Shown piece by piece: positions 11,666 through 24,466 of a stretch of 64,000 nucleotides of DNA. The DNA is from Stratiolaelaps scimitus. Its lineage: Eukaryota; Arthropoda; Arachnida; Mesostigmata; Laelapidae. The position numbers and the translations under genes were made by a program. Below the pieces are notes generated by a model, which saw only the letters and a list, made by a program, of their open reading frames with translations, was not told the DNA's origin and did not search any database. The stretch's first letter is position 1. Each line of letters opens with the position of its first letter. The DNA is taken from positions 21,080,001-21,144,000 of the forward strand of contig JABWDB010000004.1 in assembly GCA_019614645.1 (NCBI GenBank), given 5' to 3'.

Positions 11666-14600
11666 GAATGGTTTTCCTGAAATTTGAATGGACTGCCTAT
11701 GTCGAAGGGGGGAGGGGCAATCTTTAGAAAAGCTGAGAGAAGAGGTCCAGCCGTTTTCATTTTCAGCGTTACATCATAGAGGTTCTGCGGATGATGCCGA
11801 GAGTCGCGTGTCGTATCAGATCGACTATGATACAAAAGAATCATATCATTGAGTCAGTGGGGTCTGAGGACGTTTGACAGACTCTCAGCTCGACTGCGAG
11901 TGATATGTAAACGATTTCCATTCGCATCGCTTTCAGCGCGTCGCATCAATAAATCACACGGAATCCGGCTGCCCTTTGAAGAACTCGGAATTTTCAAAGT
12001 GTCCCTATGTTGGCCGCTATCGCCTCCGGTGTCGAACCCGTCAGTAGAATAGGTAATTGACCGTTCCCGAGGAGAACGTATAGGTCAATGTCATATATCC
12101 TCGATCCCACCTGGCCAGCTATATAGTTGCAAGTCTATCTCAGAGACACTCGTGTCGGGTTTGAGATAGTTCCGTCTAAGGCGGAAGATTGCAATCGTAC
12201 TCCCAACGAGCGTATTTGTGACCGTTCAAACGCATGCGATGGTACGCTAACTTATTGACAACTAGACGACACTTCGTCGCGGCCGAGATCGATGGGCAAA
12301 TCCTACTGACTGAGAACTCTTGGTGCGTTCAGTAACCAACGGGCTGCGTAAGGACTACACTGACTGAGCTTGCGGCTAACATCCCCTTCAGGCTGTTGTT
12401 CTAAAAATGTGATGCTTTATCCTCTGAGGGTCAGCTTAGCCGTTGCGAGCTGTGGCCATTAATACATTTGGGCGAAGACAACTATTTACGATGTATCTGC
12501 GTGACCCATGTGGCCCTGTGTAAAAATAACGTGATCACACTTGGCTAGAACGATGAATGTATGCTACTCAACGTGTACACGCTCAAATGAGCGGTATTCA
12601 GTGTGTCCAACACGAAATCCGCCAGCGATGAGGCTTTAACAAGTGGCAAATAGCAGGGGCGATGCGATGTCTAATTTGACATGAGCGTAAATATTACTAA
12701 TGAGACCGTTTTTCAGTATGGTGTTACTACTTCTGTGGGATCTGAATGGTGAAATAGAATCGGTATTGTGTTAAGGGTACCCTGACGCCAAGGCGATTCT
12801 CGCTGTTCAACTGCACAGCGGCTCGTGCTTGCCTCATTAGCCGAGTTCACGCGGCGATTGTTACAGATGTGGCGAATATACTCCGAGCAGTGCAACCAAT
12901 CATAGTTATTAGCATGTGCATACGCATTATATTGAATTACAGATCTATTCATCTATAAACATTATATTGTGAATTGACTGTGATAAATACCACAGGAGCG
13001 TAAAAGCATATAGGGATATAGCACAAAACATACGGATCTCTAGCGCTTAGTACTCTCGTTCAGACATTTTGATGTGGTTCGACCGTGACACCACTCGACG
13101 ACACCGACATGTACTATACCATCGAGTTTTTATTTGATTTCCAGGCCCGTATGCTGGTTTCGTACACACCATGTTCCATTCTTGCGAAATCTCCAAAGGA
13201 GCGTTAAGGAACTGCCCGAACTCAGAAGTAAGCCCAGTTTCACCAAACAGCTATTGATGAAATTCTCAATTAACATCAAGCCTGCGCAAATTTGCATGAC
13301 TAACAGAGCGTCGGCGAAGATTCTCACGGGGTGGGGGTAGCGAGAATACCCGTACATTGTCTTCGATCATCTTCCACGTTAGCACATTTTGCTAATTTCA
13401 CGGCTAATTATCCTTAGCTAGTATGCGTATAGCGCATCCCAGGAGGGGTCATTCCATTGAGTCGATTATCCAATATTTGACCGCATTTATGCGATACAGC
13501 GAAACCAACCAATACTCATAGTTTAGCCGGTTGGCAAAAACCCGACCTCGATCGACGCGTAGATGCCCGATATGCAGAGGAGGAAAAACTCTCCGAGCTG
13601 TAATCGGATGGGCGAGCCATGCCTGTCAGCCTGCCTATTGCCGGCAAACATCTTTACAGCCCGTTTGCAGTTTACGATACTCACCGCTGTTCGACGTCGA
13701 AGAAACGAATATGTTTCTCCCGTAACATAACTCGAAAAACAAAAAAAAACACATCGTCTTTCGTTCAAATATATTGTGCGTACCTAACGCATAGATTGAT
13801 AGCTAAGATGACGAGAGAAATGGTGCTTGCCAACTTACGAGGCGGTCATGGAACGGAGGGGTGGAAATCTAACAGAGATTCACTCCCGGGCTACTCGCCT
13901 AGTGGAAATGCTTGACGGTAGACTAAATAGATGATCATGATTAAGCCACATATCTTGAATCAATCCACAGAGGGCCTATAAACTCGTTTCGGTAAACCAA
14001 TAGCTTTCACTGTAAAACCAGCTCGACTCGGCCCGACTGTTAGAATCACATCAAATTTCCTGTATTTCAACATAAGCCATTTACACTGGATTTTCCTGAC
14101 TTATGCCAACACTTCGTAGGCTCGTCTACCTAAGAAGTGTTGGCATAAGTAAAATTAAATAAAAATTCAAAATAAAAAATTTGCAGGTTCGAATCCCGTT
14201 GCATGACATATAAGAGAACTTAAGCATTCTATGCAGTTCCTTTAATAAATCAATAAAAGCTTCACCTTTACCTCTAAACGCAATCCTACTGTGCTGTTTC
14301 ACAGAACTACCGTGGCCACCGTTAAACGTCAAGTTTACGGAGCTCGACCGGAACTCGGTCACTCTCTGTTGGGAAAAGCCCCTTAATGACGGCGGTGCCA
14401 AAGTGTTCGATTTTCGTGTGGAAGCCCGCGAAATTCACACACGGGATTGGAGAGAGAAGGCCACATCTCGTTCATCGATAGCAACCGTATACAGCCTCAA
14501 GCCTGGGACGTTAGTATGATTTGCATCAGCTTAATTAGGTACCAATCTATCTGTCTATGCATATATGCATCTAACAAATCAATGTGTAATGAACTAAGCA

Positions 14601-14827
14601 TGCTAAAATATGGTATGCTTTTTGACAACTCTCTATCGAATAGGACTTTTAAATCACCGTTAAATACATCATCAGAGGCTTGTCATTATTGCTGATGTCG
14701 TTCATTAACCTCTTGTGGTATTGTATGCTAATTGCATTGCAGTACCTATGTGTTCCGCGTGTCTGCCCGCAATAAGTACGGGGAGGGTCAGGCCCAGGTT
14801 TCAGAGCCTGTTACAACGCGAGTCTGA
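9842..14827 (+). CDS. Fibronectin type III protein, two C-terminal exons
   Basis: Exon 9842-9905 (acceptor AACAG, donor AA|GTAAGT) and exon 14743-14827 (acceptor TTGCAG, stop TGA) join in phase to read FPEYVEDLFENTYVFRVSAR followed by NKYGEGQAQVSEPVTTRV. This is the second half of a fibronectin type III domain: the hydrophobic strand, the Tyr-x-Phe-Arg-Val-x-Ala-x-Asn signature and the Gly-x-Gly turn are all present. The first half, with the usual core tryptophan, is not in these exons and was not found upstream. Such domains occur in muscle giant proteins and cell-adhesion receptors, and I cannot tell which this is. The intron of 4.8 kb holds hairpins, microsatellites and one SINE-like copy. 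A strong splice donor lies 19 bases after the stop (14847), so a 3' UTR intron is possible. Confidence 0.5.
10864..10908. repeat. GT/CT microsatellite
   Basis: Alternating GT, CT and again GT dinucleotides, the longest run being GT from about 10891 to 10908. Confidence 0.9.
11634..11661. repeat. AG microsatellite
   Basis: About fourteen uninterrupted AG units inside the putative FN3-gene intron. Confidence 0.9.
14099..14150. repeat. 22-bp inverted repeat next to a SINE-like copy
   Basis: Arms 14099-14120 and 14129-14150 (ACTTATGCCAACACTTC at the outer end) pair with one mismatch around an 8-base loop. It lies 30 bases before the SINE-like copy at 14181. Confidence 0.8.
14181..14275 (+). repeat. 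SINE-like element, 5'-truncated copy
   Basis: B-box match GGTTCGAATCCCG at 14186-14198, then TGACATATAAGAG and GCAGTTCCTTTAATAAA as in the other copies. The tRNA-like head is missing. Confidence 0.65.
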
Positions 14828-14846
14828 ATAAGTCTCGTGGCCTCAG

Positions 14847-17557
14847 GTAAGAATCAGGCCTCAAGATATTATACCGAGGTGCGAGAGGATCGAGGAGCTT
14901 GAGGATGTCTATCGGATGGGACCATCGACCTGATGAATCGCCGCTTAAAGAGCCACTCGGAGAAGCCATAGCCTCCACCCTGATCGGCCGGGCAATGAAC
15001 GAAACAATGAGATGACTAGCATCCCATCACCGGGAGTTCACGTTATAACTTATGCAGTTACAGTGGGGTACTAAAATATTACTAATATTTTAGTAACAGC
15101 TAATACATCATTTCATTTATGCGTCATAAACATCCAGATACCGTCGTGTCTACTGTCGTTAGTTTTAATTATTCGTTATTCGTATTGTCGTAATTTAAAA
15201 ATATTCGAATAACGGCTGGAGGTAAGCCCCGATTGGCGCCTTCCCAGTGGCAGCACTATAACGAGCACATCAATGTGTTTACCACCGATCGATATTATAT
15301 ATTATTATTGCATTATTTTAGGTAACACAATTAGATAATACACCCATATCCCACGATGTATACAGAATCTCATGCTGTCGCGCACATAATTAATCTCTTC
15401 ATTCACAACCGCTTTTGGCTGAGGCGCGGTCCCCCGGTCGTTTGCATCACATCACAGCTTACCCAATATCAAATATGGAAAAAATTGAGATTAACACGGA
15501 ACTACAACGAGTGGTTATCACGACACATCCGTTGGACAAATTACATTTGAGAATGTTGAACACAAACTTCTGAACAATCATTTAGAATATGATACTCTGA
15601 CGAACAACTGATGAAGTTGCCATGCCGGGACGTTCGCTCAGCTAGACTATTACAAATATATATGATTACCATGACGACCATTGACGACGCTCGGAGCTCA
15701 TTGTGAACACGTAATCCGAAGTGTCGAATCTCCAGTGACTTAATAACCTCTTGAGGAAAAGCGTACCACTGCAGTCGCGGGAGATTTCGAATCTGTGCCT
15801 TTGACCTCTCCGGGCAATCTTTACTTTCTTCGTTCTGCAAACGAAGCCGATATGTGCCCAGCAATCTGCGCTGTTCATGTACTGTATATTTCTCACAAAT
15901 ATATACAACGAAACGGACGAGTTCAATTAGGAGTTGTGGGCAGTTTTGAGATGATACGATGATTATATTAATATAGGAGAGATGGAGAAGGAAGAGAGAG
16001 ATAATTATGCGTTACATGATTTTATTTGTTGTGCGTTTCTCATTCGCTGTTACTATCGTTATAGTAATTAATCATATTAATATTTCTCTTTATCCCCCGC
16101 TCCCTCTCTCCTCCTAAAGAGATCTGGCAGAATAAAGCCGGACAACATGAGCAAGTCAAGGAAGGACGGTGTACGTTACGCGAAATAAACCTGTTTGATT
16201 GATATATATATATATATATATACTAGTGTGTATTTGTCGTCTATTTCTGGTGATTTCAGGAACGTGTTTTCGAGCTTGAATATGAATGTATACCTCAGTG
16301 AATTGATTGTATCCAACCGTTAGAGACAGACATTGAGCGGTTTCACTACGATAGTAAGTGATATACATACAGTGAAACTTCGGCATTGCCAAGTGTACTG
16401 TCGACTCGGATATCAGAGTCCGAAGCACTGATTGATCATGTAAACCAATCGTGAGCTGGTGCAGGTTCCTACGCGCGTTACGTGAACACACAAGAAACAG
16501 ATAGAGGAGAGTAGCGGGGAACTGGCGCCGTATTCTAACAGAAAGCGCAAACAGCTTCAGCCCGTCGGTAATGTTTATTGTTCGAGCTGTTGTTATGAGA
16601 CGGAGACGGCGAGCGCAGCGAGGTAAATACTCATCACCTGTAGGCGGAGAAATGTGCAAAAGTAGCATAATATAAACAGCGGCTATCAACGGGTAATAAT
16701 CGCAAGGAAACAACATATCGAACAGAGACTATTCTTTCTGTGAACGGTCAAAGTGACGGATGCTTGAATGGATTATATGCGGTATGCTATTTTTGTTTGT
16801 CGTTTGTGTGATCTCTCTTGTGGTTCACGTTCGCCGTGGCCCGCTACTGCCAACGTTGGTGTATTGGTTCATTTATGGATGAAATTTGTCGCCGGGCCGT
16901 AACCATGAAGTTCCACCCTTGAAAACACGATTCTGGTAGGCTGGGAAACGGGGAACGATTAGTTATTGATAAAACCGCAAGGTCCGAAGGCCTTCTCTCA
17001 CATGGAAAAGCCAGACGACTCACTCTCATGATTTGATTAGGCCGTGGTTGTCAAGGTAGAGCGATGACGCATCACATATTCTTTGCCAATCCACTTTTTA
17101 TGTGATCAAGCATCTAAAACCGTTTTGCTGTAGCTGTTGTGTTGAATGTTGTTGAGTACACGCGCTGCACAGGAACTGCACGTCTGTATAAGGCACATGT
17201 TGAGTGAGTGGCCGGATTTTTGGTCATTTACAACAGATAGATTTAGTTCCGTTAGGGGAAATAGCTATGTCATGCTATACCAGTATGGAATGAAACTCGG
17301 CCTCTGAACTGAAATGAGGCCTGGCTACCCCCATTATTCCTCAAGAAAACCCCAGAAAATCATGACGACATTCTAAATATGTAAACACATTCGTAGACGT
17401 ACCCGTTTGAATTTCTAGTTTTATTAGAGGCTTTAATACGTCACTAATATGTACTCGACATGTACCTATTTATATACAGTCACCTGACGAAGATGTACAG
17501 TCAAGAAGCAGAAAACTAGATTTGTCTACCGAAAATGATGCCGAACATCATAAGCAA
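14847..17557. other. Intergenic, no gene recognised
   Basis: Contains a 12-bp hairpin at 15069-15095, a TA tract at about 16200-16222 and AT-rich sequence. A TTTATT at 17420-17425 could be the minus-strand poly(A) signal (AATAAA) of the transporter gene that ends at 17558. Confidence 0.45.
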
Positions 17558-20130
17558 CTATTCTTCGACATGGGTACATATTTTGTGCTTATGTGTCCGT
17601 AGGATTCGAGTCCGTCCATAGGCAATCAGAATGAAGCCTATAATTGTCAGTAGGATTGCAAGAGCGGCGTTGCTATACAGGAATGATGCTGGATTTTGTT
17701 CTATTCGACTTCCTATGATGAGCGGGACCAACATAATCCCTGACGATACGACGACCATCGTTGCAGACATGTAACCATGCGTCAGCTGAATGTACTGAAC
17801 CACCCAGGTCGAGCCGTTCGCCCAATACGGCGCCATGCCAAACGCTACGACCGCAGTTCCTGCCCAGGCCACCCAAGGTGATCGATCCACAAACAGGACC
17901 ATAAGGATCATTCCACTGAGATAGATTGCCTGCGAGCCGCCAATCAACTGAGCGGGACCCAGCTTCAAGGAGAGGCCAGTTGAGATCATACGACTCAACG
18001 TGTAGCTTGTCCAGAACATCGAGGTCAAGTAAGCGGCGCTTGACTTTGAGAAGCGGAGCGGTTCGTAGCGCACCGCGAACGTCGTGATCATTTGCGAAAA
18101 GCCAAATTCACAGATGACACCCACCGTCAGATAGAATGCGAACAAAACGAGGACGGTGAGTCGTTGCCTAAAAATAAAACCATCAAGGATAAGAACCGAC
18201 GCTGGTAATCTTACACGTCAAGAACAAATCGTTCGGATCATTCTATTTTTTGACATGCATACAATGGAAATCTGGGAAATCTACAGGGTGTTCGTAAGAT
18301 TTTGTTATTACGTTATTATTAAATAGGTACATAGGACATGTCCACAAAAAAAATGGCTTAGACTACGTCACACTTTGACATAGATCATGAAATGTTGGTG
18401 GGACTCCAAGAAAAGACTGCCATCCCCTAGTAAATATTTCTTGGCGATGTTTTGTTTTGTTTTTAATTTGAAATACAGAGACAGACTAATATGAGAGACA
18501 GACTAACCAGTGTTTGACTGTTACAAAGGTAATCCTTCCTTAAATTTTTCTCTCTCTATTTTCTGCCATTTTTTTGATAGGGGCAAGGTAGTAAATATTA
18601 TTCAAACATTATTCTATATGCGACGCCATCATTTGGAAATCGCGATTGTTTAACCCACCTCTTTGGCAGTTTGGCTTCAAAGTATGAGTTCTCCTTTGAT
18701 GGCTTGAAATCCTTTCCATCTAAACAGAATGATATGATCATCGATATGGCGTTCAATGCGTAAATTCCCGTGATTAGGCAGTACGCGATAAACACCCGAG
18801 ATTCGGACTGAGGTTCACTCAAAGGTTCGAGCCATCCGGTTAATGTAGCATTGCTTGAATCACTTCCGTTCAGATATGGGCTACATGAAAGTATCAACAG
18901 TTAACGAAATGTTAGAGACCAACAACGCGAAGTCCAACATAGTTTTCTGGCATAGGTCACAGTAGTGGGATCGAAATACGATATATATATATATCCACAT
19001 GTGTGTGTGACATGCGCTCAAAGAAAATGTAGTATATCCAAACGTTCCTCATAATTTGATAACCTTATCACATGGTCGATAAGGAATCAAAATAATTTAA
19101 ACTCAAATAAGGCTACTTGGTGTCACACAGTGCGTGAAATAATAGACCACAATACTGTAAACATCCAGCTCTGAAAATCTCTGGATGTGTTCTGTTTGGG
19201 AAACAATACATCACAAGTACTCAGGTGGTAAGCACATACGTGTCCGGGATACTCGCGTTGCTGTAGTTGTCGAAAGCGAGGGTCACGTTATCTTCCTTTA
19301 AAGGGCTGAGGAAAGGCTCACATAGAAATGGTGCGAGGATACCTCCAAATCCAAATATGAAATTGAGAAAATGGAAAAATGGTCCACTCTTCTCGCGCCA
19401 CAGCGACTGCATCCAAACGTGAATACCTGAAGCGTCCAGCGATCGAAGTCACAGGAGCCACAAAAGAGGGAGTGCAAATGGACAAAATTTCAATTATTAG
19501 TGCTTTCGGGAATACATAATTAAAACAAGTTTTAGACAATGAGATAACACATGGTCGTGAAGTTCCTTGACACGTCCCTTCCAAGCTGTCTCCGGGAGCC
19601 ACCAATGGCCACCGTGTGGCACTACCTAAGTGGCTCGATAAAATTGTGCTACTGCTAATAATAATATATTCTGAGTGACAGTTCCATTATATATAAAGCG
19701 TTGATACGTTTTCTTCAAGGCTCAAGTAGCAGAAATTAGTAACGTTCATTGAAACTAGCAGCTTACACAGCTGACCACAGACGCTATACTAAATCTGACA
19801 CACACACACGTGCAGTGCTTTGTGGTCTGGCATAAAAGCTAACCTATTTCGATGAATCCCATGGCTGTTCCCAATCCAAAAGTGAGTACATGAAAATACA
19901 CGAGAGCCGGTAGCAGCGTAGCCAGAAACGATGCCAGCCCGCCATAGAAGACACATCCCAATAGGAGAAGCTGGCCATTGCAAAATTCGTAGACAGCCGT
20001 TCCTGGAACAGAATTTTCACGACAGAACAGCATGCGTGATTCAGATCTCGTGTCAAAATAATTAGCTTACCTATAACATCGAAACTTGTATCTTCCACGT
20101 CTATATCACAGAGGACTTTCTTGATCGTTA
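17558..20130 (-). CDS. MFSD4 / sodium-dependent glucose transporter 1-like carrier, 5' end missing
   Basis: Five minus-strand exons join in phase: 20071 to about 20130 (upper edge unsure), 19844-20002, 19240-19426, 18659-18880 and 17558-18167 (stop TAG). The product is a polytopic major-facilitator protein. The exon at 19240-19426 has WREKSGPFFHFLNFIFGFGG, then an N-glycosylation-rich loop (NATL, NASI). The last exon has the second six-helix half, with CEFGFSQMITTFAV and SAAYLTSMFWTSYTLSRM, both typical of the MFSD4/NaGLT1 family, and a short basic-then-acidic cytoplasmic tail. Family members move sugars or related small solutes across the plasma membrane; the substrate here is unknown. No start codon or first transmembrane helix was found, so at least one exon lies upstream. 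Between the first two exons the usual second helix seems short or absent. Confidence 0.8.
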
Positions 20131-20331
20131 TGATATATTCTCCAAGGAGATGTTATTTATCGTCCGATTGTCTTTTGAGCTTGGTTTTATGGAGGTTTGT
20201 GTATGTTCGCTTGTTACGTCAAAACGTGGGCAATTGAGGACACGTGGACAAGGAGACGTAACACTGTACATAGTCTATGCATATTTAACCAATACAATCA
20301 AAATGATTATGATTATTAATTATCACAACAG

Positions 20332-20564
20332 ATATTCGCCATTTACCAATAAGGCTGGCGAAAATCGATCCGACTCCTCTCGTCATCAACGTATAGGAAA
20401 CGATCTCGACATTGCTCCCGTAGATCTCAGCGATATCGATGAGACTCGCACCGTAGACCGAGACTGCGATTCCCTAAAAAATGATCAGTTTCTACAATAT
20501 CTAACTCGAGTCGGCAATATCATGAACAATCGCCTTTTGAACCGAACGTATAATAACGAGGGAG
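20332..20564 (+). CDS. Putative internal exon, unrecognised protein
   Basis: An acceptor (ATCACAACAG) opens 77 codons of hydrophilic, Asp/Arg/Asn-rich sequence (for example DLDIAPVDLSDIDETR and NNRLLNRTYNNEG) ending at donor GAG|GTAATT, phase 1 out. The composition looks protein-like rather than repeat-like, but no family is recognised and no partner exon is certain. It is on the strand opposite the transporter, 200 bp beyond its last visible exon. Confidence 0.3.
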
Positions 20565-21287
20565 GTAATTGATTCTTTTGCAGTATTTCCAGCGCGGAGG
20601 CTTTCGATAATAGCCACGATCGGCCCGTACTCGCATCGCGACCTTTGCCATGACAATGATATAATTTGAATGTAAATCGAATAAGCTTTCCTCTCAGCCA
20701 TCGGCGCCCACCCTGTATACGTCTTTCTCAAAGCTGCCTACCGTTCGCCCCACAGGCAACTACATGAATAAGGTCTCAAAACCATGTACGGCTACAGGCG
20801 CATTTTCGCTGTTCGTAAGGAACTAGAAAAAAAAACCCTATAGTAGTTTGATGCTAAAGACTATTTAACCGGCTCCGTTAAACAGACAGTACAATCTACA
20901 GGTCAGCCTCAGGCAAAAAACATTTGCCGCATCTGCGTGTGTCCGGTATGCCCTGCCACCAATATGCCCCCGCTTATGACCCGTGGAACAACCACAGCAA
21001 AGGTACTTGACATGTTCGATGTCAAGAGGTTCGATGTCAACGCTGAATATGAATGAATTCAAGCTCACTGCCAATAGCCAGTCGATCGTGAGGGAAGATT
21101 TTTGAGTGGCGACCTTGATCTGTTAAACGTTTTCCAGCTCTGCTTTCGCTGGGTTCCACTGTTAGTGACACATGTCTTAGATTTCGCCAGTCAATGTATA
21201 TGACGTGCTGATAAAAGGTATTATCGTGTGTTTTTTCTGTGTACAAAGCACACATTAGTAATATGATTACTATTATTATTATTACAG

Positions 21288-21414
21288 CTACACCTACGGA
21301 ACTGTGGTGGAACTAAATGGGTCGCAGCATGACTGGACAGATGAGGAAATCATTTCTCATGTCCTGATTGCAAAAACGCAAAATCGACCCAATAAAAGCA
21401 GAGATAAAATATAG
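21288..21414 (+). CDS. Putative terminal exon, unrecognised protein
   Basis: A good polypyrimidine/acceptor (ATTATTATTACAG) is followed by a 41-codon frame, YTYGTVVELNGSQHDWTDEE onward, ending in TAG at 21412-21414 with AATAAA just before the stop (21390-21395). A second frame through the same exon ends after 14 codons. The phase does not match the exon at 20332-20564 directly, so a linking exon would be needed. This may be chance. Confidence 0.22.
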
Positions 21415-22974
21415 CATTTGGTAGACGACCACTACTAGAACCTCCACAACTACCACGAATCATCAAGATCTGATGCGCAAACGCGCTGATGACGGTTGGA
21501 TTACCATATTGTGGCTCCCATGAAGGAAACGTTGAATTTAAAAGAAATACCTTCCAAAAACGTACAAAAAATGGTCAACACGTATGAATTGAAGTTGAGG
21601 GCTCAATTATCCATTGTAGAAAGTCTTAGTCACTTCATAATTCATTATCCGGTTCGGGTTAACGTAAGATATGATAAAATAACCGATAACCGAATTGCCC
21701 ATTGCTAAGTAGGGTCTGTTTACTTCAAGGAAGAGAGAAAACACTGTTCAGGAGTGTCTCTAGCACTAGTATCTTGCTGCTCGCCGAACGAAATGTTATA
21801 TAATAGATGCACACATATAAAACTCCCATTATGTCATGCTATTTATGGGTATCGTGTTCTTACGTAGGTGAGTGTAATGAAGTAGATGTTGATCGTATGA
21901 AACCAGCGGGATCTGTCACTTGTTCCTGTCATCTCGATTCCCTTCTCCTCGTGGTTCGTCTGAACAAGGAAATCTACTGCAGCGCACAATCAGTTCCGCT
22001 ATACCGCAGCGGTACAACACCTGTTAATTTGTTATTACTTTTACGTTGTTGCTATTGGACTAGTTGTTGAAATGGCCTCGTCCTCGTCTCGACGCGGCAG
22101 CGAACTCGGCACACGGACACGGATCCTCCCGCTTCTTCACTCTTTGCTCTTGCCTTGTAATGTATGCATTCTAATTTTAATTCATCCTTATAACGTGAGG
22201 ATAACTAGCTGGGTAGCTCGGTAGCCGACCAACGAAAAGGTCCTTGAGCAGGTCGGGGACAGCTCGGATGCAGCGAACGATATTGACTGAGGTCAACCTT
22301 CGCCAGCGAGTCGACGAGCCATCAATCCACCGACCTCAAAGGCCTCCCCACAAACATACACTCACGCGCAACGTGACACGTGCACTGTGATGGTCTGCTG
22401 TGTACAGACTATTATATCGAACGAGGAGCAGACCATGAGGACCTCTCTTGTTGTAAAGTATTATAGATGAACAGACCACCAACCAAGCAACAAACGAGAG
22501 GAATACATACAGATGCTATTTAACACACTATAAAGACTCCTCCCCCACCCTTGCTTGGCTCAATGGCCTACCCTCCTAGAGGACTGGGACAGATATGACA
22601 TGACATCGACACTCGCCGCATACTGAGAGATAGCAGCAGAGTCATTGACAGTGGCTGCAGCGGAGGTGACAAAGGCAAAGGGATACCGCCGTATACTGGC
22701 ATTGAAGAAATCCATCTAATTTCCCCTCTCCTCCTCCTCCTCCGAAGATTGCTAGGAACAATCAGCATCCCAAGATGGTCTCGGAAATGAACAGCCACTG
22801 TGTACCGCAGGTGAGTGTCGAGTAAACGATTTGTGGAAGGCGGAGGTTGCCCCTCAGTCAACACCAAGCTATAGCAGTGTTATGTCCAATGTTACATTGC
22901 TGTTGCTCGGTCACGACTGCGGTGTAATGACCTGGCTGAATCAGTGGGCTGTAAATGAATACGTTTTTAGTGGG

Positions 22975-22975
<1 letters not shown>

Positions 22976-23011
<36 letters not shown>
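22976..23011. repeat. TA microsatellite
   Basis: About eighteen TA units, one of the longest pure TA tracts in the window. Confidence 0.95.
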
Positions 23012-23013
<2 letters not shown>

Positions 23014-24360
23014 TTCTCTTTGCTTATAAGCATTGTGACAGCACTGTCTCGCTTGCAATACTACCGTCAAACCCCTACTTAGATCTTGGCCCGAGTGACC
23101 TCAATTTGAATTCAAAAACGCCTTTATTAACAAAAGGGAGGTATACATTTCTATCTACTCATTATCTATCTACTACAAAACTGAAACAACTAACCCTCAT
23201 GTTGGGCCCTATACGAAAGAAGTGCTTCAGAACCTCCCCATGTTAGGTTAGTACAATGCCGTCACTACGAATTCGTATCGATCGGCGAACGCTATAAAAT
23301 GTCAACATATTCATTAAATAAAGTGTGAGGATGTCTTAGCCTTCATTCGGACTTGCAATTAATTATTTCGAGACACCTTCAATGATGCATTATTCAAAGG
23401 AGTTCGTCAATTGCTTTTATTTTTTATTGGCCAGATTAGAGATCTCATACCGCCTCTTTCATCACAGATCATCTTCAACGCATTCAAAAATCTTTCACAA
23501 TCTTTGTGATCTGAGCAGATCATCCACCTGTCCAGACATAACACATATGGAAGGACCACACGACGGTTCAACGATGGGACGCGTGAGTTCACACCGCAGC
23601 AACGGAGAGTCTCAGTTTGTCCACGCTGAGTCTACGTTGACACGCACACACACTCAGAGACAGACAACGACCGCCTGTTCGGAGAAAGAGTCAGAGATGA
23701 CTGTTTCTATGGGAACGGAAGCGGCGACAAGGTTCAGAGGAGAAGGCAAGCGCGATTGATCAGAGCGTTAGTATTACAACACAATATCTGTCGTACCGCC
23801 CACAACATTGAGCCACTGACCAATCATACCTGTGCCGTGGTGATATCTGGCAATTCCTTCCTTCTTAGCTCGTGCCAATAGAGATCGATGATTATAAATA
23901 GAAAAAGCCTGATCAAATCGACACATTTCAACCAGCGTCGCGTGGCTGATTCATCGTGTATTACTTAGTCCGTGGAACCAATGTTCTAATAATTTCTATT
24001 GGGCGCTACACTAGTAATACCATATGGTTATAAAGATAAGAAGCGTGCGTCTATCATCCATATGTATATCTGCGAAGAGACATGCGTTTAACAGTTTGAT
24101 AGAGAGGTCACCACAATACAGAGAAGAGAACGCGCAAGGTCGGTGCAATCAGTGCTGTACACGCTTGCGGCGAAGATCAAACGGGAAGCTTGTTGCGCGT
24201 CACACTGTTTTCATATACGATACAAAATAGTCTAAATAATGAACGACGAACCTTAGTAACAAATTTTATTCCGACAGAAGACCAACAACTGTATAATGCC
24301 TTCTGCACTGATGCCTGGTCTTACCCTCTGGTGTTTACCTTTGGAGATATCGGGGCATTC

Positions 24361-24466
24361 GCCGACTCGAGACCTGGTGTTTGCGACATGGTGAGCACAT
24401 ACAAGATAACTTAACCATTGTAAAAATTGCAGTTCCTTTAATAACCCGATAAATGTTTACCTTTAG
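24361..24466 (+). repeat. SINE-like element, degenerate copy
   Basis: The 3' body is recognisable (ATTGTAAAAATTGCAGTTCC then TTTAATAACC and TTTACCTTTA). The head and B-box are strongly diverged. Confidence 0.55.

Noticed and set aside
16156..16716. 186-codon minus-strand open frame
   Set aside because: No recognisable domain, start not supported, and its end is encoded by a TA microsatellite.
22072..22221. ATG frame MASSSSRRGSEL with a possible donor GTATGC
   Set aside because: No promoter or partner exon and no family match; too short to support.
23382..23759. 125-codon plus-strand frame
   Set aside because: Low-complexity Thr/His/Ser tail and no domain; the internal GTGAGT donor has no evident partner.
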